DNA of 64,000 nucleotides from positions 1-64,000 of the forward strand of contig QAKI01000057.1 of the NCBI GenBank assembly GCA_003343905.1. Direction: 5' to 3'. The position numbers and the translations under genes were made by a program. This stretch comes from Subdoligranulum variabile. Lineage in GTDB: Bacteria; Bacillota; Clostridia; Oscillospirales; Ruminococcaceae. This document shows positions 42,234 to 50,414 of this stretch, one piece after another; position 1 is the stretch's first letter; every line of letters starts with the position of its first letter. The notes below the pieces were generated by a model that worked only from the letters and a program-made list of their open reading frames with translations, made no database searches and had not been told where the DNA came from.

Positions 42234-43066
42234 AAAAGATCGCAGCCATCTGTGTGGGTCTGACGCTGGTGATTCTGCTTGGCCCCTGTCTGTATCTGCT
42301 GCTGGCCTCCTTCATGAGTCCGCAGGAAGTAGCTCTCTACTATGGAACAGAGGGCAGTGCTTCGCTGCATTTCTGGCCGGATATTTTCTCGCTGGACGGA
42401 TATTACGAGGTCCTTCTGCGACGGCCAGACTACCTGGTAAAATTCTGGAATTCGCTGCTGTTTGCAGGCGGCATTGCGCTGGGGCAGGCGATACTTTCGT
42501 CATTGGAGGGCTTTGCCTTGGCCTGCCTGCGTCTGCCGGGCCGCAAGGCCATCCTCTTCTGCTGTGTGCTTATGATGCTGATGCCGATGCAGGTCAGTCT
42601 GATCTCCACCTATGCGCTCCTGGATGCGCTGTCGTTGCTGGGCACCCGTATCGGGTTGGCTTTATCCGTACTGTTCACGCCTTTTGGTGCATTTCTGATG
42701 ACCCTGTGCCTGAAGCGTGTTCCGTCCAACATTTTTGAAGCGGCTGCGCTGGATGGCGCAGGTCCCCTGCGTCTGTTCTGGAATATCGGTCTGCCCTGTG
42801 CTGCCCCTGGATTCTGCACGGTACTGGTACTGGGTTTTCTGGATATTTGGAACATGGTGGAGCAGCCGCTGCTCTTTTTGCAGCATCCCAGCCAGTATCC
42901 CCTTTCCCTCTTCCTGGCGAGCAATCTGGAACAGAATTTGCCGCTGTGCTTCGTGTGCGGCGTGTTGGCACTGGCCCCGGCATTGCTGCTGTATCTGTTT
43001 TTCCAGGATGAACTGGTAGGAGGTTTGCGTGAAGTCCATCGAACAGGAGGCAACTATGGGACATAG
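42230..43066 (+). CDS. Sugar-type ABC transporter permease (MalG/UgpE-like)
   Basis: 278 residues starting MKKIAAICVGLTLVILLGPC, six membrane segments, with the EAA-loop NIFEAAALDGAGPLRLFWNIGLPCAAPG in the second half. Second half of the heterodimeric CUT1 permease. Start is set by the ATGA overlap with the first permease; the open frame extends 66 bases earlier inside that gene. Its 3' end overlaps the next gene by 11 bases. Confidence 0.92.
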   Translation: MKKIAAICVGLTLVILLGPCLYLLLASFMSPQEVALYYGTEGSASLHFWPDIFSLDGYYEVLLRRPDYLVKFWNSLLFAGGIALGQAILSSLEGFALACLRLPGRKAILFCCVLMMLMPMQVSLISTYALLDALSLLGTRIGLALSVLFTPFGAFLMTLCLKRVPSNIFEAAALDGAGPLRLFWNIGLPCAAPGFCTVLVLGFLDIWNMVEQPLLFLQHPSQYPLSLFLASNLEQNLPLCFVCGVLALAPALLLYLFFQDELVGGLREVHRTGGNYGT

Positions 43067-43466
43067 AAAACGAACGGTACTCCATGCAGCGCTGCTGATC
43101 GGCCTGTTCCTGCTCTGTTGCACGGCCCTTTCCCAGACGATCTACCAAAAGTTGCTGCCTGCGGTAACGGTGGTGAAATCGTTCCGTGGCGAGATCGCAG
43201 GCCAGGGCAGCTTTGACGCGCTGGTCCCCAGCGGCTGCCTGCAGGTAGATTCTTCCGGCGAACGGTTTCTCTACACCGTCGCAGAAGAAGAAGGACTTTT
43301 CGGAACCAAAAATGTGGTGAGGAAAACCTACGTCACCGTACAGGCTGAAGATGATGAACACGTAGCCCTGGAAACCAAGGACGGCGCGCTCCTGTCCAGC
43401 TGCCAGGTCGTAACTTCCACCACGCGCGCCCTCTCCGACGGGGCCGACGTAAGGGTACTGACATGA
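43056..43466 (+). CDS. Short MacA/HlyD-like adaptor fragment protein
   Basis: 136 residues: one N-terminal membrane helix (AALLIGLFLLCCTALSQTIY) and an extracytoplasmic beta domain (about 45-136) with SGCLQVDSSGERFLYTVAEE, KTYVTVQAEDDEHVALE and TTRALSDGADVRVLT. That resembles the beta-barrel/membrane-proximal tail of efflux adaptors (HlyD/MacA family), but the lipoyl and coiled-coil hairpin parts are absent. AGGAGG five bases before ATG 43056 decides the start over a GTG at 43029. Ends with an ATGA overlap with the MacB-like gene. Family assignment is by eye and tentative. Confidence 0.6.
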   Translation: MGHRKRTVLHAALLIGLFLLCCTALSQTIYQKLLPAVTVVKSFRGEIAGQGSFDALVPSGCLQVDSSGERFLYTVAEEEGLFGTKNVVRKTYVTVQAEDDEHVALETKDGALLSSCQVVTSTTRALSDGADVRVLT

Positions 43467-44398
43467 AAAAACAGATCATAGGGGCCTTGCTGTTTCTGCT
43501 GCTGGTGACGGCCGCACTTCCGACCGGATTGACTTGTGTATTTTTCCAAACGCAGCCGCAGAGTTATGCCGCTGCAGGGAATTTTGCCCCGGAAGCCGCT
43601 TCCCTGCTGCGATGCAGCCGCGATACGTCCACGGCGCAGTATGGCAGCGGTGTCTGTACAGTGGACCAGGTCTTTTATACAGGCGACCTGGCGACACTTC
43701 TGCAGGGACAACTGCTGACGGGCCGCTTCCCGGCCTCAAACACCGAGTGTGTCATCAGCGAGGAACTCGCCCTGCAGTTCTTCTTTACCACGGAAGTCGA
43801 AGGGCGCACCTTTGGATTGGACGGCGAACAATACACCGTCAGTGGCGTATGCCGTGACCGCACCTGGACAGACGGGCCGAACCCAAGGATCTACTGCCCG
43901 GAGGCATGGAAAGACTGGGAGGAAAGCTGGATCACTGCGGCCGAGGTTCCCGGCGGCGCGGCCGAGGTCGGGAATCTCTTGGGCCTGCAGGCTGTGGATC
44001 TTCCCGGTCTGCGGCAGGTCTGCCTTGCCTGGCTCATTCTGCTTCTTTACCTTTGTGTGCTGGGGGCAGCCCGGATACTGCTTCCCCGGCAGCGTTCCCG
44101 GACGGTTCGCTGGGCAGTACGGATCGTAGCCGCTGCCGCGGGGCTGTTTCTTTGGGTCCGGGCAATGCCTGCCGGGTGGCTGCCGCCTGAGCTGCTCTGT
44201 GATGTTGGTTGGTACTGGGAGCAGACTGCCGCGCTGATGCAAACAGTCAACACAGCGCCCCCGGAACTTGCCAGCACACTGCGGTTCTGGTTTTTGACCC
44301 AGGGGGCTTTGTGGTTGGCAGTGTGCGCCGTTTTGGTGCTGCTTCTTCTCCTGGAAATTGGAAAAGTCGATATGCGCCGTAGAAAGGAAAGCAAATGA
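43463..44398 (+). CDS. Compact MacB/FtsX-like ABC permease protein
   Basis: 311 residues with MacB topology: helix 1 (about 5-26), an extracytoplasmic domain (30-180) including GRFPASNTECVISEELALQFF and a GEQYTVSGVCRD turn reminiscent of the MacB periplasmic core, then three helices near 185-208, 218-238 and 285-303. It is shorter than usual MacB/FtsX permeases (about 380-420) and has no ATPase partner here. Coupled on both sides by four-base overlaps (adaptor upstream, binding protein downstream), so it is made with the sugar-type importer. Role unknown. Confidence 0.6.
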   Translation: MKKQIIGALLFLLLVTAALPTGLTCVFFQTQPQSYAAAGNFAPEAASLLRCSRDTSTAQYGSGVCTVDQVFYTGDLATLLQGQLLTGRFPASNTECVISEELALQFFFTTEVEGRTFGLDGEQYTVSGVCRDRTWTDGPNPRIYCPEAWKDWEESWITAAEVPGGAAEVGNLLGLQAVDLPGLRQVCLAWLILLLYLCVLGAARILLPRQRSRTVRWAVRIVAAAAGLFLWVRAMPAGWLPPELLCDVGWYWEQTAALMQTVNTAPPELASTLRFWFLTQGALWLAVCAVLVLLLLLEIGKVDMRRRKESK

Positions 44399-45729
44399 AA
44401 AAGCGTATATATGCCGCCGGGACACTGGCGCTGCTGGCTCTGACGGCCTGCAGCAGCCAGGTGGCACAGACCAATGCACAGTTGCAGATCTATGCCGAAG
44501 AATCGCCTTTTGATATGGTACATGATATTCAAATATACACTGGGATTCTGCCGTTGTACAAAGCCAACCACCCTGATGTAGACGCAGGGTTATACCAACT
44601 AAAGGTGGACGATTCAGCAGATGCCACAGCACGGCAGAATAAGCTGAACGCGGCACTGACACAGGCAGACGGCCCAGACCTTTTGCTTTTGGACTGGTTA
44701 GAACTGGATGGACAAAAACTGGCTGAAAGCGGTCTGCTCTACAATATAGGAGAACTCTGGCAGGCGCCGGCAGAGGGATATATCCTGCCCGTACTGGAAG
44801 CTGGTGTAGTACAGGGGCAGCAGTTCCTGCTTTCCCTTGCCTTTAATGTTCCCACCTTCGTCAGCACGGAAGAAATTCTGTCACAAACCGGTTTTGAGGC
44901 TCTCGCCCATTATAACGCCGAGAGTTTCTGTACGTTGGGGGAAGAGTTTCTTTCCGAACACCCTGACATGGCACTTTTTTCGGATCAGGACGGCCGGTAT
45001 CAGGCAATTCTATGCGCTCTTTTTCCTGTTCTGGATGCGCAGACGCTGGAAAGTGCAGAGTTCCAACGCACATTGGAACTCTGCCATCAGAATCGTCAGC
45101 GCCAAGCCGAATTGCAGCTAGACGGAGAAGAATATAGACGCGGCTATACCGCAATCGAGAGCGGAAAATTTCTGTTTTCCGTTAACGAAGATACTCAGGC
45201 ACTCAAAGAAATGGGAATGTTGGGTGCACTGGGGAATGTTACTTTCTTCACGCTCGGCAATGCAGATGGCACTCTCAACGCCCAGGTCGTACTCTTCGCA
45301 GCTGTAAGCGCAGCAAGCCCCAACCTGCAAAACGCCTCGGATTTTCTCTCCGCGCTGATGACGCAATATCAGGATGTTGGCCGTGAGTTGCCCCAGTGTC
45401 GCCATAAAACGGCCATGATCGGACAGCAGTCGTTCTACATGCGACAAAGTGGGAACGAAGCCGTAGTCCGAACTTTTCAAGACGGTACTTATTCGGTGAT
45501 GCATTTTCTGAACAATGATGGTTCCTACACAACCCTACCCATGACACCGTTATCCGATACATTGGCACAAGCGTACTGTGCCATTCCCCTCCGTGTAAGC
45601 CACGCCACCGGGAACTACACCTGCGAGACAGTGTTGGACTACTTTGACGGATATATGGACGGCACAGAAGAACTGGAACGTTGTACGAAGCGGGCCGTAG
45701 ACTATTTGACGATCCATGGATCGGAATAA
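44395..45729 (+). CDS. ABC substrate-binding lipoprotein, copy 1
   Basis: 444 residues. Lipoprotein signal KKRIYAAGTLALLALTAC with lipid Cys at about 19 (LTAC lipobox), then an extracellular solute-binding fold (type 1-like; PDLLLLDWLELDGQKLAESGLLYNIGELW corresponds to the usual 'DV..l......l...G.l.dl' region). No ligand can be named; the domain has low similarity by eye to maltose-type binding proteins. Starts inside the MacB-like stop codon. Copy 2 downstream is the same length. Confidence 0.82.
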   Translation: MKKRIYAAGTLALLALTACSSQVAQTNAQLQIYAEESPFDMVHDIQIYTGILPLYKANHPDVDAGLYQLKVDDSADATARQNKLNAALTQADGPDLLLLDWLELDGQKLAESGLLYNIGELWQAPAEGYILPVLEAGVVQGQQFLLSLAFNVPTFVSTEEILSQTGFEALAHYNAESFCTLGEEFLSEHPDMALFSDQDGRYQAILCALFPVLDAQTLESAEFQRTLELCHQNRQRQAELQLDGEEYRRGYTAIESGKFLFSVNEDTQALKEMGMLGALGNVTFFTLGNADGTLNAQVVLFAAVSAASPNLQNASDFLSALMTQYQDVGRELPQCRHKTAMIGQQSFYMRQSGNEAVVRTFQDGTYSVMHFLNNDGSYTTLPMTPLSDTLAQAYCAIPLRVSHATGNYTCETVLDYFDGYMDGTEELERCTKRAVDYLTIHGSE

Positions 45730-45829
45730 ATGTGTTTCCGGACTATTCGCCGGGTATTGCAGAACGCAGCCGCTGCAGTGTGATTGCTGCTTTTGGTTCA
45801 GGCGATGTCTTCCGCAAAAAGGAAAGCAA
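45730..45829 (+). other. Spacer between duplicated binding-protein genes, with remnant of an upstream gene end
   Basis: One frame reads VFPDYSPGIAERSRCSV then IAAFGSGDVFRKKESK and stops at the TGA overlapping the copy 2 start. The end RKKESK-stop matches RRKESK-stop of the MacB-like gene, so the duplication unit began inside the 3' end of that gene (or a related gene). No independent start is seen. Confidence 0.5.
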
Positions 45830-47164
45830 ATGAGAAAGCGTATATATGCTGCCGGGACACTGGCGCTGCTGGCTCTGACAGCCTGCAGCAGCCAGGTGGC
45901 GCAGACCAATGCACAGTTGCAAGTTTATGCTGAGGAAGCACCTCTCCCTATGGCACACGATATCCAAATATATACCGGGATCTTGCCGCTGTACAAAGCC
46001 GACCACCCTGATGTGGACGCAGGGCTATACCAACTGAAGGTGGACGATACAGCGGACGCCACGGCGCAGCAGAACAAGCTGAACGCGGCACTGACGCAGG
46101 CAGACGGCCCGGACCTGCTGCTTTTGGACTGGTTAGAACTGGATGGGCAAAAGCTGGCCGAAAGTGGTCTGCTCTACGATATCGGGGAACTCTGGCAGAC
46201 ACCGTCAGAGGGATACATCCTGCCCGTGCTGGAAGCCGGTGTGATACAGGGGCAGCAGTTCCTGCTTCCCCTTGCCTTTAATGTTCCTTCCTGCACCAGC
46301 ACAGAAGAAGTTCTGGCACAAAGCGGTTTTGAGCCCCTTGCTCATTATGACGCCGAAAGTTTCTGCACGTTGGGGGAAGCATTCCTTTCCGAACACCCTG
46401 ACATGGCCCTTTTTCCGGATCAGTCCGGCCGGTATCAGGCAATTCTGTTCGCACTTTTTCCTGTCCTGGACGCCCAGACGCTGGAAAGTGCAGAGTTCCG
46501 GCGAACGTTGGAACTCTGCCGTCAGAACCGCCAGCGCCAGGCTGAACTGCAGGCAGAAGGAGAAGAATACAATCGCGGCTATACGGCGATCGAGAGCGGA
46601 AAATTTCTGTTTTCCCTCGCCGAGGACACCCAAGCACTGAAACGAATGGGAACATATGGTTCCCTGGGAAATATGACCTTTTTCACGCTTGGAAACGCAG
46701 ATGGCACCCTCAACGCCCAGATTTCACTTTTTGCAGCCGTCAGCGCAGCAAGCCCCAACCTGCAAAATGCCTCGGATTTTCTCTCCATGATGATGACACA
46801 ATACCAGGATGTTGGCCGTGAGCTGCCTCAGTGTGGCCACAAAACAGCTATGACCGGACAATGGTCATTTTATGTACGACAGTGCGGGAATGAATCTGTC
46901 GTCCGAACTTTTCAAGATGGCACCTATCCGTTCATGAATTATGTGAACAACGATGGCTCTATCACAATGTTATCTATGACACCACTGCCCGATACGGTAG
47001 CGGAAGCATACTGTGCCCTGCCCACCCATGTAAGCCACGCCACCGGGGACTACACGTGCAGAGCGGTGCTAAACTACTTTGACGGCTATTTGGACGGAAC
47101 AGAGGAACTGGATCGCTGTACGAAGCGCGCTGTAGACTATTTGACGATCCACGGGTCGGAATAA
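45830..47164 (+). CDS. ABC substrate-binding lipoprotein, copy 2 (tandem duplicate)
   Basis: Also 444 residues, colinear with copy 1 and identical over most of its length by eye (roughly four of five residues or more). Signal KRIYAAGTLALLALTAC with lipid Cys. The homology starts about 20 bases before the ATG, including GGAAAGCAAATGA, which in copy 1 is the 3' end of the MacB-like gene. Differences cluster at residues about 36-40, 152-157 and 285-295, which could tune ligand specificity. The open frame extends 114 bases upstream without support; ATG 45830 has AAGGA six bases ahead. Confidence 0.85.
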   Translation: MRKRIYAAGTLALLALTACSSQVAQTNAQLQVYAEEAPLPMAHDIQIYTGILPLYKADHPDVDAGLYQLKVDDTADATAQQNKLNAALTQADGPDLLLLDWLELDGQKLAESGLLYDIGELWQTPSEGYILPVLEAGVIQGQQFLLPLAFNVPSCTSTEEVLAQSGFEPLAHYDAESFCTLGEAFLSEHPDMALFPDQSGRYQAILFALFPVLDAQTLESAEFRRTLELCRQNRQRQAELQAEGEEYNRGYTAIESGKFLFSLAEDTQALKRMGTYGSLGNMTFFTLGNADGTLNAQISLFAAVSAASPNLQNASDFLSMMMTQYQDVGRELPQCGHKTAMTGQWSFYVRQCGNESVVRTFQDGTYPFMNYVNNDGSITMLSMTPLPDTVAEAYCALPTHVSHATGDYTCRAVLNYFDGYLDGTEELDRCTKRAVDYLTIHGSE

Positions 47165-47233
47165 CAACGGCCCAAATCAATCGCCTTTCTTCGCCTTGGC
47201 AGGTTCATTGGTAGTAGAAAAGCTATTTACAGA

Positions 47234-47283
47234 CACACAGCAGGCGGCGCGGAAACATACGTTTCCGCGCCGCCTGCTGTGTG
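47234..47283. terminator. Perfect 22-23 bp hairpin between binding-protein operon and tRNA-Leu
   Basis: ACACAGCAGGCGGCGCGGAAAC (22 bases, 47235-47256) pairs without mismatch to 47261-47282 around an ATAC loop; one more C-G pair extends it. It lies between convergent transcripts and probably ends both, although neither side has a strong T run directly after the stem. Confidence 0.7.
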
Positions 47284-47287
47284 AAAA

Positions 47288-47371
47288 TGCCGCCGACCGG
47301 GATCGAACCGGTACGCTGTCGCCAGCGAGGGATTTTAAGTCCCTTGCGTCTGCCAGTTCCGCCACGGCGGC
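47288..47371 (-). tRNA. tRNA-Leu (anticodon UAA), CCA not encoded
   Basis: Minus-strand cloverleaf: acceptor GCCGCCG pairs with CGGCGGC (47289-47295), anticodon stem AGGGA/TCCCT around CTTAAAA (anticodon TAA), a class II variable arm CGCTGGCGACAGCG, T arm CCGGTTCGATCCCGG and discriminator A (47288). It decodes UUA and UUG. The 3' CCA is absent and must be added by the CCA enzyme, unlike the tRNA-Ala in this window. Confidence 0.97.
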
Positions 47372-47383
47372 ATATCGGTAATT

Positions 47384-47412
47384 ATTGTACCGCACCTGGC
47401 TGCAATTGTCAA
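47384..47412 (-). promoter_or_regulatory. Promoter of tRNA-Leu
   Basis: TTGACA (47407-47412) and TACAAT (47384-47389) on the minus strand, 17-base spacer, about a dozen bases before the mature 5' end. Confidence 0.85.
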
Positions 47413-47418
47413 TCCGCG

Positions 47419-47447
47419 TTGAAGAAAGCGGGCAAGTATGCTATACT
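47419..47447 (+). promoter_or_regulatory. Promoter of the DUF6311-rluA operon
   Basis: TTGAAG (47419-47424), 17-base spacer, TATACT (47442-47447) with extended -10 TG. Its -35 box is only six bases from that of the divergent tRNA-Leu promoter. Confidence 0.7.
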
Positions 47448-47492
47448 GATATTGTATTTTTGCCTATATTTCCCCGCTGCGAGGATCGATCT

Positions 47493-49442
47493 ATGCTGAA
47501 ACCCAAAACAGAACACTGGCGGCTCCTGCTATTTTTGCTGGGGGCCGCGCTTGGTGCAGCCGCTTTTCTGCTGGTGTACGGCGTCGCGCCGCTGGATGTG
47601 CGCAACGACGCTTTTTGCCGCGGCGGTTTTCTTGAAAAGGACATCCAGCAGCATTATGCCGGATGGCTGTTCTACCGGCAGAACGCCCTGCCCTTCCCCT
47701 TTTGCATAACGCCATCCATCAACGCGCCCCAGGGGCTCAGCGTAGCCTATACAGACTCCATCCCGCTGGCCGCGGCGCTCTGCCGCCCGCTGGCGAACCT
47801 GCTTGGCGGAACATTCCAGTACTTCGGCTGGTTCACCCTTTTCTGCTTTGCCTTGCAGGGCGGCTTTGGGGCGCTGCTGTGCGGATTGTTTGCCCCCTCG
47901 CTGGCGGCGGCTGTGCCGGGCAGCCTTCTTTTTATTACCAGCCCCATCCTGTATGAACGCGCACTGCGGCATACCTCTTTGGGGGCGCAATGGCTGGTGT
48001 TGGCTGCCCTGTACCTGTATTTTGTCTGTAGAAGGCAGGGGCGCTACGCATCCCGCGGCTTATTCTTTCTCAATATACTGGCTGTGGGCATCCACCCCTA
48101 TTTTGTCCCCATGACCTATGCGGTCACACTGGCCTTGCTGCTCGAATATGCCGTCACCGCGCGGCGCTGGCGCGGACCTGCGCTCTATCTTGCCGGGGAT
48201 CTGGCCTGTACCGGAGGGCTGGCCGCGGCGCTTGGATTCTTCCACGGAACCGCTACCAGCGGCGGGCAGGCACTGTACGGTTATTTTTCCATGAATCTGA
48301 ATGCCCTGTGGAACCCTGCCGGTGTCAATGGGACGCTCTACAGCCGTTTTCTGCCTGCCCAAAACCAGGTCAACGGCAACTATGACGCCTTCGCGTATTT
48401 GGGGCTTGGTGTGCTTATTGCACTGCCCATCGTTCTGTTTCTGGCCCGCCGGCGGCTCCTTGCCCACCTGCGCCGCCACTGGGCGCTCTTTGGGGTATGT
48501 GTGATTTTGACGGTATTCGCCGTCAGTCATGTAGTGACCGCCAACGGCGTTACCCTGTTCACGCTCCCCTTGCCCGACGCATGGATCAAGCTCTTTTCGG
48601 TGTTCCGTTCGGGCGGCCGAATGTTCTGGCCCGTATATGATCTGCTGATGCTGGCCGCCTTTGCTGGGCTGTGCCGGTTGCCGCGTCCGCTTCTCTGTGT
48701 CAGTATGCTGGCAGCCGTGCAGGTGCTGGATGTCAGCCCCGGCCTGTGGCAGCGCCACCAGGACTTTTTGGCGGCCAGCCAGACCCAGGCGTTCCCGTCT
48801 GCCCTGCAAAGCGATTTCTGGCAGGCTGCCGGCCAATACAGCCGCCTGGAATCCGTGCAGGGGTTGCAGGCTGACGCGCTGCACCTTGCCCTGTATGCCG
48901 CCGACCATGGCATGACGACCAATGATCCCTTTGCCGCGCGCTATGATGCCACCGCGCTGGAAGCGGATCGGCAGACCGTTTTGGAAGAGTTGGCTGCGGG
49001 GTCCCTGCGGCAGGATACCCTCTATCTGTTTGCCGAGGAAGGCGCGTTCCTGCAGGCTGTTGAGCCGGTCCGTTCTCAGGCATGGTGTGGCCGCGTGACC
49101 AGCGAGGACGGCGCTTCCAACTGGTATGTGATCGCGCCGGGGCTGCAGGGCGAAACATTTGACGGCCTGTGTACGGTATATGATGAAAACTATCCGCTGC
49201 GCCTTGCCGACTACACCGACGCGCTGTGGAACCGCGGTGTGCTGGATTCCACCAAGCAGACCGTATGTTTTGCCGATTCCCCCTTTGCGCGGCGCAAGCT
49301 GGAGGGCGCGTCTTTCCTGTGTGCGGGTGGGCAGGAATACGCCATTACACAGGTCGATGACAGCGACCCCGGCTGGCTGATGGTCACGCTGGAAATCGAA
49401 GATGCCACCGTATTGTGGGATCAGGAGTTGACGACGAAATGA
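47493..49442 (+). CDS. Polytopic membrane protein, DUF6311/GT-C-like
   Basis: 649 residues. About ten to eleven membrane helices in the first 410 residues with extracytoplasmic loops after the first helix (RNDAFCRGGFLEKDIQQHYAGW, then YTDSIPLAA) resembling the acidic first loop of GT-C glycosyltransferases, then a soluble C-terminal domain (about 430-649). This matches DUF6311-type proteins, thought to be membrane glycosyltransferases; no activity is established. GAGGA precedes ATG 47493. Coupled to rluA by ATGA. Confidence 0.75.
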   Translation: MLKPKTEHWRLLLFLLGAALGAAAFLLVYGVAPLDVRNDAFCRGGFLEKDIQQHYAGWLFYRQNALPFPFCITPSINAPQGLSVAYTDSIPLAAALCRPLANLLGGTFQYFGWFTLFCFALQGGFGALLCGLFAPSLAAAVPGSLLFITSPILYERALRHTSLGAQWLVLAALYLYFVCRRQGRYASRGLFFLNILAVGIHPYFVPMTYAVTLALLLEYAVTARRWRGPALYLAGDLACTGGLAAALGFFHGTATSGGQALYGYFSMNLNALWNPAGVNGTLYSRFLPAQNQVNGNYDAFAYLGLGVLIALPIVLFLARRRLLAHLRRHWALFGVCVILTVFAVSHVVTANGVTLFTLPLPDAWIKLFSVFRSGGRMFWPVYDLLMLAAFAGLCRLPRPLLCVSMLAAVQVLDVSPGLWQRHQDFLAASQTQAFPSALQSDFWQAAGQYSRLESVQGLQADALHLALYAADHGMTTNDPFAARYDATALEADRQTVLEELAAGSLRQDTLYLFAEEGAFLQAVEPVRSQAWCGRVTSEDGASNWYVIAPGLQGETFDGLCTVYDENYPLRLADYTDALWNRGVLDSTKQTVCFADSPFARRKLEGASFLCAGGQEYAITQVDDSDPGWLMVTLEIEDATVLWDQELTTK

Positions 49443-50347
49443 AAGAACTGCATGTAAAAAGCCTGCTGCCGGTGCGGCTGGACAAATATCTGATGGACCA
49501 GTTCCCCGCTTTGGGGATCGGGCGGCTGAACAAGGCGCTGCGGGAAAACAAGGTCAAATTGAACGGCAAGAAGCAACCGCTTTCCACCCGTGTCCAAAAC
49601 GGCGATGTGATCCGTCTGTTCCTCGCAGACGAACAGTTGGAAAAACGCCCCCTACCTGCGGCCGTCTTTGTCTATGAGGATGACGACATCCTGGTGGTGA
49701 ACAAGCCCGCCGGTGTGGAAGTGGACGGCCCCGCGGAAGATACCCTTCTCAAACGGGTGCAGGCCACGCTGGCGGCAAAAAGCACACCGTCGCGCGCGGT
49801 ACTGTGTCACCGCCTGGACGCAGGGACCAGCGGCCTGATCCTGCTGGCCCGCAATCAGGCCGCCGAAGCGTTCCTGACCGATGCCATCAAAAAGCGCCTG
49901 ATCCAAAAGCACTATCTTTGCGTCACTTTCGGCCGCCCGCAGCCCCCTGCGGCGCTGCTGCATGATTATCTGTGCAAGGACGCCGAACGCGGTATTGTGC
50001 GGGTGGTGCCCCAGCCTGTTCCCGGCGCCAAGGAGATCTTGACCGGATACGAAACGCTGGCGGTAAGCGGGCGGCTCGCCTTGCTGAAGGTGGAACTCAT
50101 CACCGGCCGGACCCACCAGATCCGGGCGCATCTGGCCCATATCGGCTGCCCGATCCTGGGGGATTCCAAATACGGCAACAACGCCGCCAACCGGGAACTG
50201 CACTTCAAATATCAGGCCCTTTGCGCCTGGGAACTGCGCTTCCCTGCGCAGATCTCGGAAGCGCGCTTTTCCCATCTGGCGAACCGGGTATTCCATGCGG
50301 AAAAGCCCTGGTATTGCCAGCAGGTGCTGGACGGCACACTGCAATAA
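49439..50347 (+). CDS. RluA family pseudouridine synthase
   Basis: 302 residues: N-terminal S4 domain (about 1-65, VRLDKYLMDQFPALGIGRLNKAL), linker, and catalytic domain with the invariant Asp in HRLDAGTSGLILLARN (about 130-145), KHYLCVTFGRP and the RTHQIRAHLAHIGCPILGD block. Target RNA (23S rRNA or tRNA) is not readable. Overlaps the DUF6311 stop by four bases. Confidence 0.93.
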   Translation: MKELHVKSLLPVRLDKYLMDQFPALGIGRLNKALRENKVKLNGKKQPLSTRVQNGDVIRLFLADEQLEKRPLPAAVFVYEDDDILVVNKPAGVEVDGPAEDTLLKRVQATLAAKSTPSRAVLCHRLDAGTSGLILLARNQAAEAFLTDAIKKRLIQKHYLCVTFGRPQPPAALLHDYLCKDAERGIVRVVPQPVPGAKEILTGYETLAVSGRLALLKVELITGRTHQIRAHLAHIGCPILGDSKYGNNAANRELHFKYQALCAWELRFPAQISEARFSHLANRVFHAEKPWYCQQVLDGTLQ

Positions 50348-50364
50348 ACTCTTTTAGAAAAAAC

Positions 50365-50413
50365 AAAACCACCGCACTGCCGGTCCTTTACAGGCCGCAG
50401 AGCGGTGGTTTTC
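50365..50413. terminator. Bidirectional terminator between rluA and the TOPRIM gene
   Basis: AAAACCACCGC (50365-50375) pairs with GCGGTGGTTTT (50402-50412) around an inner CTGCCGG/CCGCAG-type stem; A and T runs on both sides serve the convergent genes. Confidence 0.9.
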
Positions 50414-50414
50414 T

